A stretch of DNA of 64,000 nucleotides from Hydrogenophaga sp. (lineage in GTDB: Bacteria; Pseudomonadota; Gammaproteobacteria; Burkholderiales; Burkholderiaceae_C): assembly GCF_011390835.1 (NCBI RefSeq), contig NZ_JAABRQ010000009.1:54646-118645 (forward strand), in the 5' to 3' direction. This document shows, piece after piece, positions 18,627 to 26,704 of the stretch (position 1 is the first letter of the stretch; each line of letters starts with the position of its first letter). The position numbers and the translations under genes were made by a program. The notes beneath the pieces were generated by a model. That model was not told the origin of the DNA, did not search any database, and saw only the letters and a list, made by a program, of their open reading frames with translations.

Positions 18627-19376
18627 TCACGCCGACAGCGTGGTGCCGGGCGCGCGGGCGGTCAGGATGCACCGGCTCAAGTCGTCGGCCCAGGCCGCAT
18701 AGCCCACAGCGCTTGGATGGATGCCATCCACCGCCATGCCTTCGCTGGTCGTCGTTTCCGGATGGCAATGCATGGTGCGTCCCACTTCGTCGATCAGCAA
18801 TCCAGCCAGGCTCTGGTTCATCTGCTTCGCCCAGTGGCCCATGAACCAGCGCAGCGGTTGCGGCAGCGCCATGCAGGCATGCATGGGTGGCACGGCGCTG
18901 TGCACCAGCAGCGTCGGCGAGAAACGCAACGCGATGAGTTCGGCCAGGCGGGCCTGCCACCTGGCCCAATGCAGAGGCGCACAAAGGCCAGTTGCGTCAT
19001 TGGCGCCGATCGACAGCACCACCACATCGAAGCGGGCGCACGGTGCATCCTGCAGCAATCTGAGAAGCCCCGGCGAGTCCAGTCCGTTGACCGCCAACAC
19101 GCACCACTCCACCGTGTGATGGCGACTCAGGCGCTGCACAAGTTGGCCACACAGTGCCTCGTCCTGGTTCAGAGCGCCCACGCCTGCGGCACCCGAGTCG
19201 CCCGCCACCAGCAGGCGAACCAGCGAGCCACGGCCAGCGGTGCCGGCGCGTTGGCCTGGCGGCTCCGGCATGCGCGGCGTGATGCGCCGCACATGTCGGG
19301 CCTGCAGCCAAAGCAGCGGCGACAGCAGGGTCAGGAGCACGAGGCGTTCAGAGTCAGACATGCGCTTGCTGGCCAT
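18627..19376 (-). CDS. SGNH/GDSL-family hydrolase
   Basis: The 249-residue protein has the ordered SGNH blocks. VAGDSGAAG near residue 57 holds the catalytic serine, LSIGANDATG near 120 the block III asparagine, and DGIHPSAVGY near 215 the Asp and His of block V. A hydrophobic stretch near the N-terminus (LVLLTLLSPLLWL) may anchor it in the membrane. Such enzymes are esterases, lipases or lysophospholipases; the substrate is not evident. ATG 19361 (MSDSERL) is an alternative start. It is isolated on its strand between two small-gene regions. Confidence 0.8.
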   Translation of the reverse strand: MASKRMSDSERLVLLTLLSPLLWLQARHVRRITPRMPEPPGQRAGTAGRGSLVRLLVAGDSGAAGVGALNQDEALCGQLVQRLSRHHTVEWCVLAVNGLDSPGLLRLLQDAPCARFDVVVLSIGANDATGLCAPLHWARWQARLAELIALRFSPTLLVHSAVPPMHACMALPQPLRWFMGHWAKQMNQSLAGLLIDEVGRTMHCHPETTTSEGMAVDGIHPSAVGYAAWADDLSRCILTARAPGTTLSA

Positions 19377-19430
19377 TCAAGGTGGTTGAAGTGACGACGA
19401 GCATGGCCAGTTGCGTGCGCGCAGAGGGTC

Positions 19431-19446
19431 TGTGCGTCTGCGCTTG
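19431..19446. promoter_or_regulatory. Degenerate operator-like half site
   Basis: TGTGCGTCTGCGCTTG keeps one good half (with GTC in front) but a poor second half, and no -10 hexamer lies at the usual spacing. It may be a decayed copy. Confidence 0.25.
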
Positions 19447-19488
19447 TTTGGACACCCGCACCGCCGCCGATCTGGTTTGACGCCTGGG

Positions 19489-19713
19489 TCAGTCCAGCAA
19501 AACCAGATGCCCCTGGCTCTGGGCGGCCTGGACCTCTGCGATGGGCAATGTCGCGCAGTTCTGGCCTCGCGCGCCCCAGATGATGTCGACCGACGGCCGT
19601 CCGTCCACCGCTTCAATCAAACACGGCCCGACCGGAATGCTCTTCTCTCGTCCGGGTTCGGCCAGGAAGGGAATCGGGTCGGTGATGCGGGCGCTGCGTG
19701 TTCTGATTTCCAT
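19489..19713 (-). CDS. Small hypothetical protein, 74 residues
   Basis: I do not recognise this protein. It is soluble and beta-rich in appearance, with FLAEPGREKSIPVGPCLIEA, then GRPSVDIIWGARGQNCATLP and a C-terminal QGHLVLLD. The ending resembles a small cytosolic domain that binds or covers an active site, but no family can be named. It stands between the SGNH hydrolase and the acidic protein at 19794, all on the minus strand. The 80-bp gap to the latter leaves room for cotranscription. Confidence 0.5.
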   Translation of the reverse strand: MEIRTRSARITDPIPFLAEPGREKSIPVGPCLIEAVDGRPSVDIIWGARGQNCATLPIAEVQAAQSQGHLVLLD

Positions 19714-19793
19714 GGATCTCTCCGGTGACCTGGGCAGTGGCGCGCCGCGTCGGCTGGGTGTCTAACGCGGCAGGCTTCGCACAGGGGGCAACC

Positions 19794-20180
19794 TCAAGAT
19801 TCGTTGCTCGGAAGATCTGCCGGGTCGGTGGGCGTGGCGGCAAGTTGATCGAGCTGCGCTTGGGCCCTCGCCTGGTCGGCGCTGGGGTTCACCTCACTGG
19901 CAGAACCCACCACATGGTCCGGCATGATGTCCGCGCCATCGGGCACGTCTCGCCCGGTTGCGCTGGCCCGCTCACCGGTACCATAGGAATCGCTGTCGTT
20001 GGCCGTGTTGACGACCAGCGAGCCGAGTTCGTCCGCGTGATCGCCTTTGCCGCGCACGCTGAATTCGCCTTGCACATCGCTTCCACTGTCGCTGCTGTCG
20101 CTGGGACCCAGGGCATCAATGTCTTTGCCCGGTGCGGGCTTCGCGGCCCGTTCGCCGCCGAGAAAACTGCTGTTCGTCAT
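19794..20180 (-). CDS. Acidic, probably disordered hypothetical protein
   Basis: The 128-residue product is rich in Asp, Ser, Gly and Ala (LGPSDSSDSGSDVQGEFSV, then NTANDSDSYGTGERASATGR) and has no predicted fold or membrane segment. ATG 20180 has AGGA 7 nt upstream. The operator at 20297-20312 with TAAGGT at 20270-20275 gives an excellent promoter 83 nt before the start, which supports a real gene. Longer upstream readings in this frame run antisense through the MFS transporter and are rejected. Function is unknown; low-complexity acidic stress proteins of this sort are often desiccation- or osmotic-response proteins. Confidence 0.6.
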   Translation of the reverse strand: MTNSSFLGGERAAKPAPGKDIDALGPSDSSDSGSDVQGEFSVRGKGDHADELGSLVVNTANDSDSYGTGERASATGRDVPDGADIMPDHVVGSASEVNPSADQARAQAQLDQLAATPTDPADLPSNES

Positions 20181-20296
20181 CGTGAATCCTGGTGTAGTGA
20201 GGACCGCCATCGGTGTGCCTGTCGGGTTCACGGGGGCATCTGCGCAGGCGGGCAAAGTCCGATGGAGGCACCTTACCTGTCGCGCGCCAAAGGTTC

Positions 20297-20312
20297 TGTT
20301 CGGTAACGCACA
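20297..20312 (-). promoter_or_regulatory. Palindromic operator and promoter for the acidic protein
   Basis: TGTTCGGTAACGCACA fits the palindrome in both halves. On the minus strand TAAGGT (20270-20275) is exactly 21 nt beyond it. Confidence 0.75.
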
Positions 20313-20379
20313 TCCAAGGGCTCGCGCGTGTGAAAACACATCACAGCTGGGGGGCGTGGGCGCCAAAAACGCAGGCCAT

Positions 20380-20395
20380 GGTTCACTGGCGAACA
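20380..20395 (+). promoter_or_regulatory. Palindromic operator and promoter for the MFS gene
   Basis: GGTTCACTGGCGAACA is followed by GAC, and 21 nt later by TAGCCT (20417-20422). It faces the MFS transporter with a predicted 136-nt leader. The 20181-20564 gap therefore carries two back-to-back promoters and no gene. Confidence 0.7.
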
Positions 20396-20564
20396 GACTG
20401 GCGCTGCATCGACCGCTAGCCTGTGCTGGCGCCCGAGCGCTGTTGTGCGTGTGCAATTCCCGCCACCGCATCGCGGTCAACGCGTGATCAACCTGGGTGA
20501 TCCGCGCCCTGCCAGGCGGCAGGCCAACCCCGACCCCCATCCACTGCTGCTTGGTCGCCAAACA

Positions 20565-21779
20565 ATGAATCCACCCGATCTGCCACAGCCGGACAAGCTG
20601 CCACCCGACGTCCTGAAGCTCGGCTTCGTCAGCCTGCTGACCGACCTCAGTTCGGAGATGATCTTCTCGGTCTTTGCGGTCTTCTTCACCACAGTGGCCG
20701 GTGCGTCCAGTGCCCTGCTGGGCCTGATCGAGGGTTTGGCGGACTTCTCGGCTTCTTCGCTTAACTACCTGGCGGGCTGGTTGTCCGACCGCAGCGGCAA
20801 GCGCAAGGTTTACGCCCTGGCGGGCTACGGCTTCTCGACGCTGGCCAAGCTGATTCTGCTGGTCACGAGTTCGGTGCTGGGCTTGGGCCTGTTTCGCGTG
20901 ATCGAGCGGCTGGGCAAGGGATTTCGAGGGCCGCCGCGGGACGCGTGGTTGTCGTCTATCGCCCGGCAGCAGACGCGTGGCTATGCCTTTGGTGTGCACA
21001 AGGCGCTGGACAAGGCCGGCGCCGTACTCGGCCCGCTGGTCGCCTACGGGCTGCTGACCTGGCTGGGCGAATCGCCAGGCACCTACCGCGTGCTGTTCTG
21101 GGTCGCCTTTGTGCCGGCCGTGTTCAGCATCGTGCTGCTGTCGATGATGAAGGACCAGCCCGGTGCGCCGCACCCGCGCGAGAGCGTGCCCCGCAACTGG
21201 GCCGAGCTCAGCCCCGGTTTCAAGCGATTTCTTGTGCCGGCGGGTACCTTCGCACTGGCCTATTTCAGCCTGGGCTTTCTGCTGCTGCGCGCCCACAGCC
21301 TGGGGTTCAGCGTCACGCAGATCGTGCTGCTGTATGCGCTGTTCAACGCGACCTGCGTCGTCTCCGCGCCGCTGGTGGGCCTGTTGGGCGACCGCATCGG
21401 CCGCAGCACCATCGTGATGCTGGGCTATGGCACCTACGGCTTGATCAACGTCTGGCTCGTCTTTGCCAGCAGCCGTTGGGCCATCGTTGCCGCGTTCGTG
21501 GCTTACGGTTTTTTCTACGCCATCGACGAGGCGCAGAGCAAAGCCTTCATCGCCGACATCGAGCCCGAGCGCCGCGCCAGCGCGGTCGGCATCTACAACT
21601 TGGTCACCGGCTTGCTCTATCTGCCGGCGTCGCTGGTGGCGGGCCTGCTCTGGGCAAGCTCACCGTCGCTGGTGTTCTCTCTGGCCGCTGGCTTGTCGAC
21701 GATCGCCATCGCCTTGTTCGCCTGGCTGAAGCCGGCGGGCCACCCACCCGTTGCGTCTTCTGACAGGCAGGTTGTATGA
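20565..21779 (+). CDS. MFS transporter
   Basis: This 404-residue protein of the major facilitator superfamily has about twelve hydrophobic helices. The cytoplasmic loop after helix 2 reads GWLSDRSGKRKVY near residue 70, and a second-half equivalent is GLLGDRIGRSTIVMLG near 275. KGFRGPPRDAWLSSIA near 115 is typical of a subgroup of uncharacterised bacterial MFS proteins. The substrate is unknown. The start ATG 20565 precedes the first conserved helix. It stands alone behind its own palindrome promoter. Confidence 0.85.
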   Translation: MNPPDLPQPDKLPPDVLKLGFVSLLTDLSSEMIFSVFAVFFTTVAGASSALLGLIEGLADFSASSLNYLAGWLSDRSGKRKVYALAGYGFSTLAKLILLVTSSVLGLGLFRVIERLGKGFRGPPRDAWLSSIARQQTRGYAFGVHKALDKAGAVLGPLVAYGLLTWLGESPGTYRVLFWVAFVPAVFSIVLLSMMKDQPGAPHPRESVPRNWAELSPGFKRFLVPAGTFALAYFSLGFLLLRAHSLGFSVTQIVLLYALFNATCVVSAPLVGLLGDRIGRSTIVMLGYGTYGLINVWLVFASSRWAIVAAFVAYGFFYAIDEAQSKAFIADIEPERRASAVGIYNLVTGLLYLPASLVAGLLWASSPSLVFSLAAGLSTIAIALFAWLKPAGHPPVASSDRQVV

Positions 21780-21828
21780 GCCAGCCTGCAGCGCCTGTAC
21801 TGCCATGGACGCGTTGCAAGCCCCCATT

Positions 21829-21844
21829 TGTGCGCTGGCGAACA
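21829..21844 (+). promoter_or_regulatory. Palindromic operator and promoter for the PRC-barrel/MCE operon
   Basis: TGTGCGCTGGCGAACA is a full consensus copy. TAAGCT (21866-21871) lies 21 nt downstream, predicting a 110-nt leader before the PRC-barrel gene at 21988. Confidence 0.8.
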
Positions 21845-21987
21845 GACAGCTTTTGCACTGCCGACTAAGCTGCTTTCAGCGCTTGGCTTGGTAGGCTAGT
21901 GGCTGCGCAGACAAGGTCTTTTGATGCTTTTTTTCATGCCTTTCTTCAGCCGCATCGGCCCGCTGCACTCATTTTGGGAACGCGATC

Positions 21988-22758
21988 ATGTTCAACAGCC
22001 TGGGCCGTCTCAGCGGCAGTACCGTCACCGCAACCGACGGCTTGGTGGGTCACTTCAAAGCCGCCTTCTTCGACGACAACGCCTGGACCATTCGCTACCT
22101 CGTGGTGAACACCGGCAACTGGCTGTCTGGGCGTGAGGTTTTGATATCGCCCTGCGCGGTGAAGCAGCCGGTCGACAGCGGCACCAACATCGACGTAGCG
22201 CTGACCCGGGCGCAGGTCAAGGCGAGCCCCGACATCGACACCCAGCAGCCAGTTTCACGCCAACACGAACACGACTTCGTGAGCTACTACAGTTATCCCA
22301 ACTATTGGGAGGGCAGTGGGCTTTGGGGCTGGGAAGCCCTCCCTTTGATGCCACCCTATGTGCCAACGCCGACAGACATCGAAGTCGCCAACGCCATGCG
22401 CGAGCGCGATCAGCGTGGCGCTGTCAGCCATCTGCGCAGCAGCGCAGGCGTGAAGGGCTACGACATCCAGGCCAGCGACGGCAGCATCGGCCATGTGCAG
22501 GACTTCGTCTTCGACGACGTCTCGTGGGCCATCCGCTATCTGGTGGTGGAGACCCGCAACTGGTGGCCAGGCGGCAAGCATGTGTTGATTGCAACCCAGT
22601 GGATCGACAGCATCGATTGGGCCTCCGGCACCGTGCAGGTCAGCCTGAAGCGCGAACAGGTCAAAAACAGCCCCGGCTTCGTCGAGCCGTCCGACATTGG
22701 CCGCGACGACGAAAAGCGGCTGCACGACGCCTACTGCCGACAAGGCTATTGGGCTTAA
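21988..22758 (+). CDS. Tandem PRC-barrel domain protein
   Basis: The 256-residue protein has two PRC-barrel-like domains. The first shows SLGRLSGSTVTATDGLVGHF and AWTIRYLVVNTGNWLSGREV near residues 1-55. The second shows VKGYDIQASDGSIGHVQDFV and SWAIRYLVVETRNWWPGGKH near residues 150-200. An aromatic-rich linker joins them. PRC barrels are small beta domains found in photosynthetic reaction centre H subunits, RimM and many stress proteins, where they mediate binding. No signal peptide is visible. It is followed after 26 bp by the coiled-coil protein gene. Confidence 0.82.
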   Translation: MFNSLGRLSGSTVTATDGLVGHFKAAFFDDNAWTIRYLVVNTGNWLSGREVLISPCAVKQPVDSGTNIDVALTRAQVKASPDIDTQQPVSRQHEHDFVSYYSYPNYWEGSGLWGWEALPLMPPYVPTPTDIEVANAMRERDQRGAVSHLRSSAGVKGYDIQASDGSIGHVQDFVFDDVSWAIRYLVVETRNWWPGGKHVLIATQWIDSIDWASGTVQVSLKREQVKNSPGFVEPSDIGRDDEKRLHDAYCRQGYWA

Positions 22759-22784
22759 CGCCAGCCACCCCAAGGAAACACACC

Positions 22785-23075
22785 ATGACCACCAACGCCC
22801 GAGCCGAGTACACCACCCGCATGAAGCACCAGCTTGATGAGCTGAACAGCAAGATCGACCAGCTTGAGGCCAAGGCCGCGAAGGCTAACCAAGAGGTGAT
22901 GCAAACCTACCAGGCAGAACTGGCCAAGGCACGCAAGGAGTCCCAGCTGGCCAGCGCCAAGTTCGCCGAGATGAAGGCCGCTGGCGAAGATTCGTGGGAC
23001 AAGATGACCGCCGAGATGGAGAAGGTGCGCGATGCCTTCGTCCACTCGTTCAGCTACTTCAAAAGCCAGGTCTGA
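22785..23075 (+). CDS. Coiled-coil small protein
   Basis: The 96-residue protein is nearly all charged alpha helix. It has heptad-like spacing in MKHQLDELNSKIDQLEAKAA and a second helix with DKMTAEMEKVRDAFVHSFSY near the C-terminus. I know similar small coiled-coil proteins in proteobacterial stress operons but cannot name a function. The ATG at 22785 follows AAGGAAACACACC. It lies between the PRC-barrel gene and the MCE transporter, with 35 bp to the next gene, so all are probably one transcript. Confidence 0.7.
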   Translation: MTTNARAEYTTRMKHQLDELNSKIDQLEAKAAKANQEVMQTYQAELAKARKESQLASAKFAEMKAAGEDSWDKMTAEMEKVRDAFVHSFSYFKSQV

Positions 23076-23110
23076 ACGCGCCGGGCGCCTCTACCCGCCA
23101 TGGAATTGCC

Positions 23111-24217
23111 ATGAACCGGGTAGAGCCAGCCACCCTGACGCCCAGCGAAGCCGGTCCCTGGCTGCTGGCGGGTGACTGGACGCTGCGCGGTCTCGGCGCC
23201 TTGCCGCAGCAGATCGACGCCAAGCCGCGCGGCACGGGCGCGGCGGTGCTCGACGGCTCCGGCCTGATCGCGATGGACAGCGCTGGTGCCTGGGTGCTGC
23301 AACGCTGGCTTGGCCAGGCCGCTGACGCTGAAGCGCCGCGCTTCGAGCGTTGGCCGCCGCGCTTGCAGGCTATGGTGGTGCGCGCGTCTGCGGTGCACGA
23401 CGCGCCGCTGCCAGCCCCGGCGCCGGCGCTGCTGGAACGCACCGGTCGCCGTGCGGTGGCCAGCGCGCGCCAGGCGCAGGCGATGCTGGTGTTCATGGGC
23501 CAGGTCGCCGTCTGCGCGCTGGGCGTTGCCAAGCAGCCGGGCCGGCTGCGCTGGCGCACCATGCTGCGCCACATCCAGATCGCCGGCTTCGACGCACTGC
23601 CCATCGTCGGCCTGACCGCCTTCCTGATTGGCGTGGTGGTGGCCTACCAAGGCGCCGACCAGTTGCGGCACTACGGCGCCAATATTTTCGTCGTCGACCT
23701 GGTGGGCTACGCGATGCTGCGCGAGTTTGCGCCGCTGATGACGGCCATCATCATCGCCGGGCGCTCGGGCTCGGCCTATGCCGCGCAGATCGGCACCATG
23801 GTGGTCACCGAGGAGGTCGACGCGATGCGCACGCTGGCCATCGACCCGATCGATTTGCTGGTGCTGCCCAAGCTGCTGGCGCTTCTGGTGGCCATGCCGC
23901 TGCTCACCCTGTTTGCCGACATCACCGGCGTGTTCGGCGGCATGGTGATGGCGAACTCGCTGCTCGGCATCGGCTGGGTCGAGTTTGCCGACCGCTTCGG
24001 CCGCGAGATGCAAGGCAGCACGCTGCTGATCGGTATCGGCAAGTCGTTCGTGTTCGCGGCCATCATCGTCATGGTCGGTTGCTTCCAGGGCTTTCGCACC
24101 GAGGGCGGCGCCGACAGCGTGGGCCGCCAGACCACGCTCAGCGTGGTGCAGGCGATCTTTCTGGTGATCGTTGTCGACGCGCTGTTTTCGGTCGTTTTCA
24201 ACATGCTCGATCTCTAG
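23111..24217 (+). CDS. MlaE-type ABC transporter permease with STAS-like N-terminus
   Basis: This is the inner-membrane permease of an MCE lipid-transport system. The 368-residue protein begins with about 100 residues resembling a STAS domain (VLDGSGLIAMDSAGAWVLQR). The MlaE/permease domain follows, with FLIGVVVAYQGADQLRHYGA near residue 175 and IIAGRSGSAYAAQIGTMVVT near 215. EEVDAMRTLAIDP, FADITGVFGGMVM and a last helix at the C-terminus complete it. Such permeases move phospholipids between inner and outer membranes with the ATPase, MCE and lipoprotein partners encoded next. The fused STAS domain takes the place of a separate MlaB. Confidence 0.9.
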   Translation: MNRVEPATLTPSEAGPWLLAGDWTLRGLGALPQQIDAKPRGTGAAVLDGSGLIAMDSAGAWVLQRWLGQAADAEAPRFERWPPRLQAMVVRASAVHDAPLPAPAPALLERTGRRAVASARQAQAMLVFMGQVAVCALGVAKQPGRLRWRTMLRHIQIAGFDALPIVGLTAFLIGVVVAYQGADQLRHYGANIFVVDLVGYAMLREFAPLMTAIIIAGRSGSAYAAQIGTMVVTEEVDAMRTLAIDPIDLLVLPKLLALLVAMPLLTLFADITGVFGGMVMANSLLGIGWVEFADRFGREMQGSTLLIGIGKSFVFAAIIVMVGCFQGFRTEGGADSVGRQTTLSVVQAIFLVIVVDALFSVVFNMLDL

Positions 24218-24218
24218 C

Positions 24219-25058
24219 ATGGCCGCCATCCAGAACCCTGTTTCATCGCCCGTGATCGAGGTGCAGGGCCTGAGCACGCGGTTTGGCAGCCACACCGTGC
24301 ACGAAAACCTCAACCTCACCGTGCAGCAGGGCGAAATCCTGGCGATTGTGGGCGGCAGCGGCTCGGGCAAGTCGGTGCTGCTGCGCGAGATGATCCTGCT
24401 TCAGCGGCCCACGGCCGGGCGCATCAGCCTGTTCGGCCAGGACATCGCCACGCTCGATGCGGCGCAGGCGCGTGGCCTGCGCCTGCGCTGGGGCGTGATG
24501 TTCCAGCACGGCGGCTTGTTCAGCTCGCTGACCGTGCGCGAGAACGTGGGCCTGCCGCTGCGCGAACACAGCCAGCTCGACGATGCGCTGATCGATGGCC
24601 TGGCCGACGGCAAGTTGGCCTTGACTGGGCTGCCACCCGATGCCGGCCTGAAGCTGCCCGACCAGCTCAGTGGCGGCATGCTCAAGCGCGCCAGCCTGGC
24701 CCGCGCGATGGCGCTCGACCCCGAGCTGTTGTTCCTCGACGAACCCACCTCGGGCCTGGATCCGGCCAGCGCGGCCGGCGTGAGCGACCTCATCCTCAAC
24801 ACCCACCGCGAGACCGGCCAAACGGTGGTGATGATCACCCACGACCGTGACCTGCTCTGGCAGGTGGCCGACCGGGTGGCTGTGCTCGGTGAGGGCCATG
24901 TGCTCGCCACCGGCACCATGGAGGAGCTGGCGCACGAAAAACATCCCATCGTTCAGGCTTATTTCGTCGATCGGCGCCGCCATCGCCCTGCGACTGCCCC
25001 TTCAAACGAAGCGGAAAACGCACCCACCCCCAAGGAGGCCGCGTGGAAGACAAGGTGA
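24219..25058 (+). CDS. MlaF-type ABC transporter ATPase
   Basis: This 279-residue ATPase energises the MCE transporter. It has Walker A GGSGSGKSVLL near residue 45, the signature LSGGMLKRASLARAMALDP near 145, Walker B ELLFLDEPTSGLDPASAA near 167, and the switch histidine in MITHDRDLLW. The ATG begins one base after the permease stop. The 3' end overlaps the MCE gene by 16 bp. A C-terminal extension past the usual end is rich in Pro and basic residues. Confidence 0.92.
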   Translation: MAAIQNPVSSPVIEVQGLSTRFGSHTVHENLNLTVQQGEILAIVGGSGSGKSVLLREMILLQRPTAGRISLFGQDIATLDAAQARGLRLRWGVMFQHGGLFSSLTVRENVGLPLREHSQLDDALIDGLADGKLALTGLPPDAGLKLPDQLSGGMLKRASLARAMALDPELLFLDEPTSGLDPASAAGVSDLILNTHRETGQTVVMITHDRDLLWQVADRVAVLGEGHVLATGTMEELAHEKHPIVQAYFVDRRRHRPATAPSNEAENAPTPKEAAWKTR

Positions 25059-25981
25059 ACTACACGCTGGTGGGGGCCTTCGTGCTGGTGCTGGGCGCGG
25101 CGCTGGTGGCCTGCGTGCTGTGGCTGGCGGTTGGCCTGGGCGGGCAGAAAAAGGTCGATCCCTATGCGTCGATCTTTGCCGAATCGGTGGCTGGCCTGAG
25201 CATCAACGCGCCGGTCAAGTTTCTCGGTGTCGATGTGGGCAAGGTCAGCCGCATCGAGATCGATCCACAAGACTCGCGCCAGGTGCGCCTGCATCTCCTG
25301 ATCGAGCGCGGAACGCCCATCAAGCAAGACAGCGAGGCGGTACTCAAGACCCAGGGTCTCACCGGCATCGCCTATGTTGAGCTCAGTGGCGGCAGCCCAG
25401 CTGCGGCGCCGCTGCGGCCCAGTGCCGAACAGCCAGAGCCCATCATCCGCTCCAAGCCCTCGCTCAGCGCGCGGCTCGAAAACCTGCTTGGCACCGCGTT
25501 GGCCGGGTTGGACCGCATGAGTGGCAACCTGAATGCGGTGTTCGATGCCGAGAACCGAGCCGCGCTGAAGCAGACGCTGGCCGACCTGGCTGTGCTGATG
25601 CACACGCTGGCTGCGCAGAAGGACACCATCACCGCCGGCATTGACGACGCGGCGCGCACCGCCCAGCGGGCTGCGCAGGCCAGTGCGCAGCTCGACCCGC
25701 TGCTGGCCCGCCTGGCCAGCGCCGCCAGCGCGGTTGATCGCGCGGCGCAGGCGGTGGGCCAGACCAGTGAAACGGCGGACGTGGCGGTGGCCGGTGCAGC
25801 CAGCGGCGTGCAGCAGCTGCAGACCGAAACACTGCCCGACCTGGCCCGCTTGATGGCCGATCTCAGTCGGCTGAGCGAATCGCTGCGCCACTTGAGTGAA
25901 CAGACCGAGCGCCAGCCCAGCAGCTTGCTGATCGGCCGCCCGACCCGACCCCCCGGCCCCGGAGAAAGTGCCCCGCCATGA
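25043..25981 (+). CDS. MCE/MlaD-domain substrate-binding protein
   Basis: The 312-residue protein has one N-terminal membrane helix (LVGAFVLVLGAALVACVLWL) and then an MCE domain. VKFLGVDVGKVSRIEID near residue 53 and TQGLTGIAYVELSGG near 105 are typical. A long C-terminal helical region of alternating Ala, Leu and Gln follows, likely coiled coil. In MCE systems this protein forms a periplasmic ring or tube that carries lipid. The start is GTG 25043, inside the ATPase gene. It overlaps the lipoprotein gene by 4 bp. Confidence 0.9.
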   Translation: MEDKVNYTLVGAFVLVLGAALVACVLWLAVGLGGQKKVDPYASIFAESVAGLSINAPVKFLGVDVGKVSRIEIDPQDSRQVRLHLLIERGTPIKQDSEAVLKTQGLTGIAYVELSGGSPAAAPLRPSAEQPEPIIRSKPSLSARLENLLGTALAGLDRMSGNLNAVFDAENRAALKQTLADLAVLMHTLAAQKDTITAGIDDAARTAQRAAQASAQLDPLLARLASAASAVDRAAQAVGQTSETADVAVAGAASGVQQLQTETLPDLARLMADLSRLSESLRHLSEQTERQPSSLLIGRPTRPPGPGESAPP

Positions 25982-26655
25982 CGCTGCTTCGTCTTCCTGC
26001 CGCCCAGCCCGACGGCTGCCAGTTAACCGTCGCTTGGCGCAGCGCGCTGTGCGCCACGGCGGTGCTGTGCCTGACGCTGTTGGTGGGCTGCGCCTCGGGT
26101 CTGTTGCCCAAGCCGCCGACCCAACCCACGTTGCTGTTGCTGGACGGTGGTCCGGCCGGCACATCCCCAGCGGTGCCGATACGGCCTGGCGCGAAGACCT
26201 TGATCGTCGAGACGCCGCGCGCCGCGGCCGCCTATGACACACGCGACCTGGCGTACACCCGGCGTGGCCAGCAGATCGCCTACTACGCATATCACCAGTG
26301 GGCCGACAAGCCGACGCAGATGCTGGCGCCGCTGATCGTGCGCGCTGCACAGGGCAGCGGCGCCTTCCAAGCCGTGGTGCCCGCGCCCACGCTGGCCACT
26401 GGCGCGTTCCGGTTAGAGACCGAACTGCTGCGCTTGCAGCAGGACTTCACGCACACGCCGAGCCGGGTTCAGCTCAGCGTGCGTGCCGTGCTGATCGACA
26501 CGGCCACGCGACAGGTGTTGGGTGTGCGCTTGTTCGACATCGCTGTGGATACCCCCAGCGAAGACGCCGTAGGCGGCGCCAGCGCTGCCAACCAGGCGGT
26601 GGCGCAGTGGTTGCCGGCGCTGGCCACCTTCATGGCGCAGGCTATCCCGCCCTGA
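25978..26655 (+). CDS. ABC transport auxiliary lipoprotein (PqiC/MlaA-partner type)
   Basis: The 225-residue protein has an N-terminal hydrophobic signal ending in LLVGCASG, a lipobox with the acylated cysteine near residue 39. The mature part begins PKPPTQPTLLLLDGG and carries LIVETPRAAAAYDTRDLAY, characteristic of the ABC-transporter auxiliary component (YmbA/PqiC-like). It would sit in the outer membrane and complete the lipid path of the MCE system. ATG 25978 overlaps the MCE stop. It is the last gene of the operon. Confidence 0.88.
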   Translation: MTLLRLPAAQPDGCQLTVAWRSALCATAVLCLTLLVGCASGLLPKPPTQPTLLLLDGGPAGTSPAVPIRPGAKTLIVETPRAAAAYDTRDLAYTRRGQQIAYYAYHQWADKPTQMLAPLIVRAAQGSGAFQAVVPAPTLATGAFRLETELLRLQQDFTHTPSRVQLSVRAVLIDTATRQVLGVRLFDIAVDTPSEDAVGGASAANQAVAQWLPALATFMAQAIPP

Positions 26656-26680
26656 GCGTCGCTCGGCGAGTTGGCGCGAG

Positions 26681-26696
26681 CAGCCGCCGGCGGCTG
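26681..26696. terminator. Candidate terminator between convergent genes
   Basis: CAGCCGCCGGCGGCTG is a perfect inverted repeat between the convergent lipoprotein and CurA-like genes. ATTTATT follows on the plus strand 7 nt later, so it could end the MCE operon transcript. Confidence 0.4.
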
Positions 26697-26704
26697 GGCG
26701 GCAT

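Noticed and set aside
20181..21296. Upstream extension of the acidic protein gene to a 500-codon minus-strand frame
   Set aside because: The extension runs antisense through the MFS transporter; only the part from ATG 20180 has a ribosome-binding site and a promoter.
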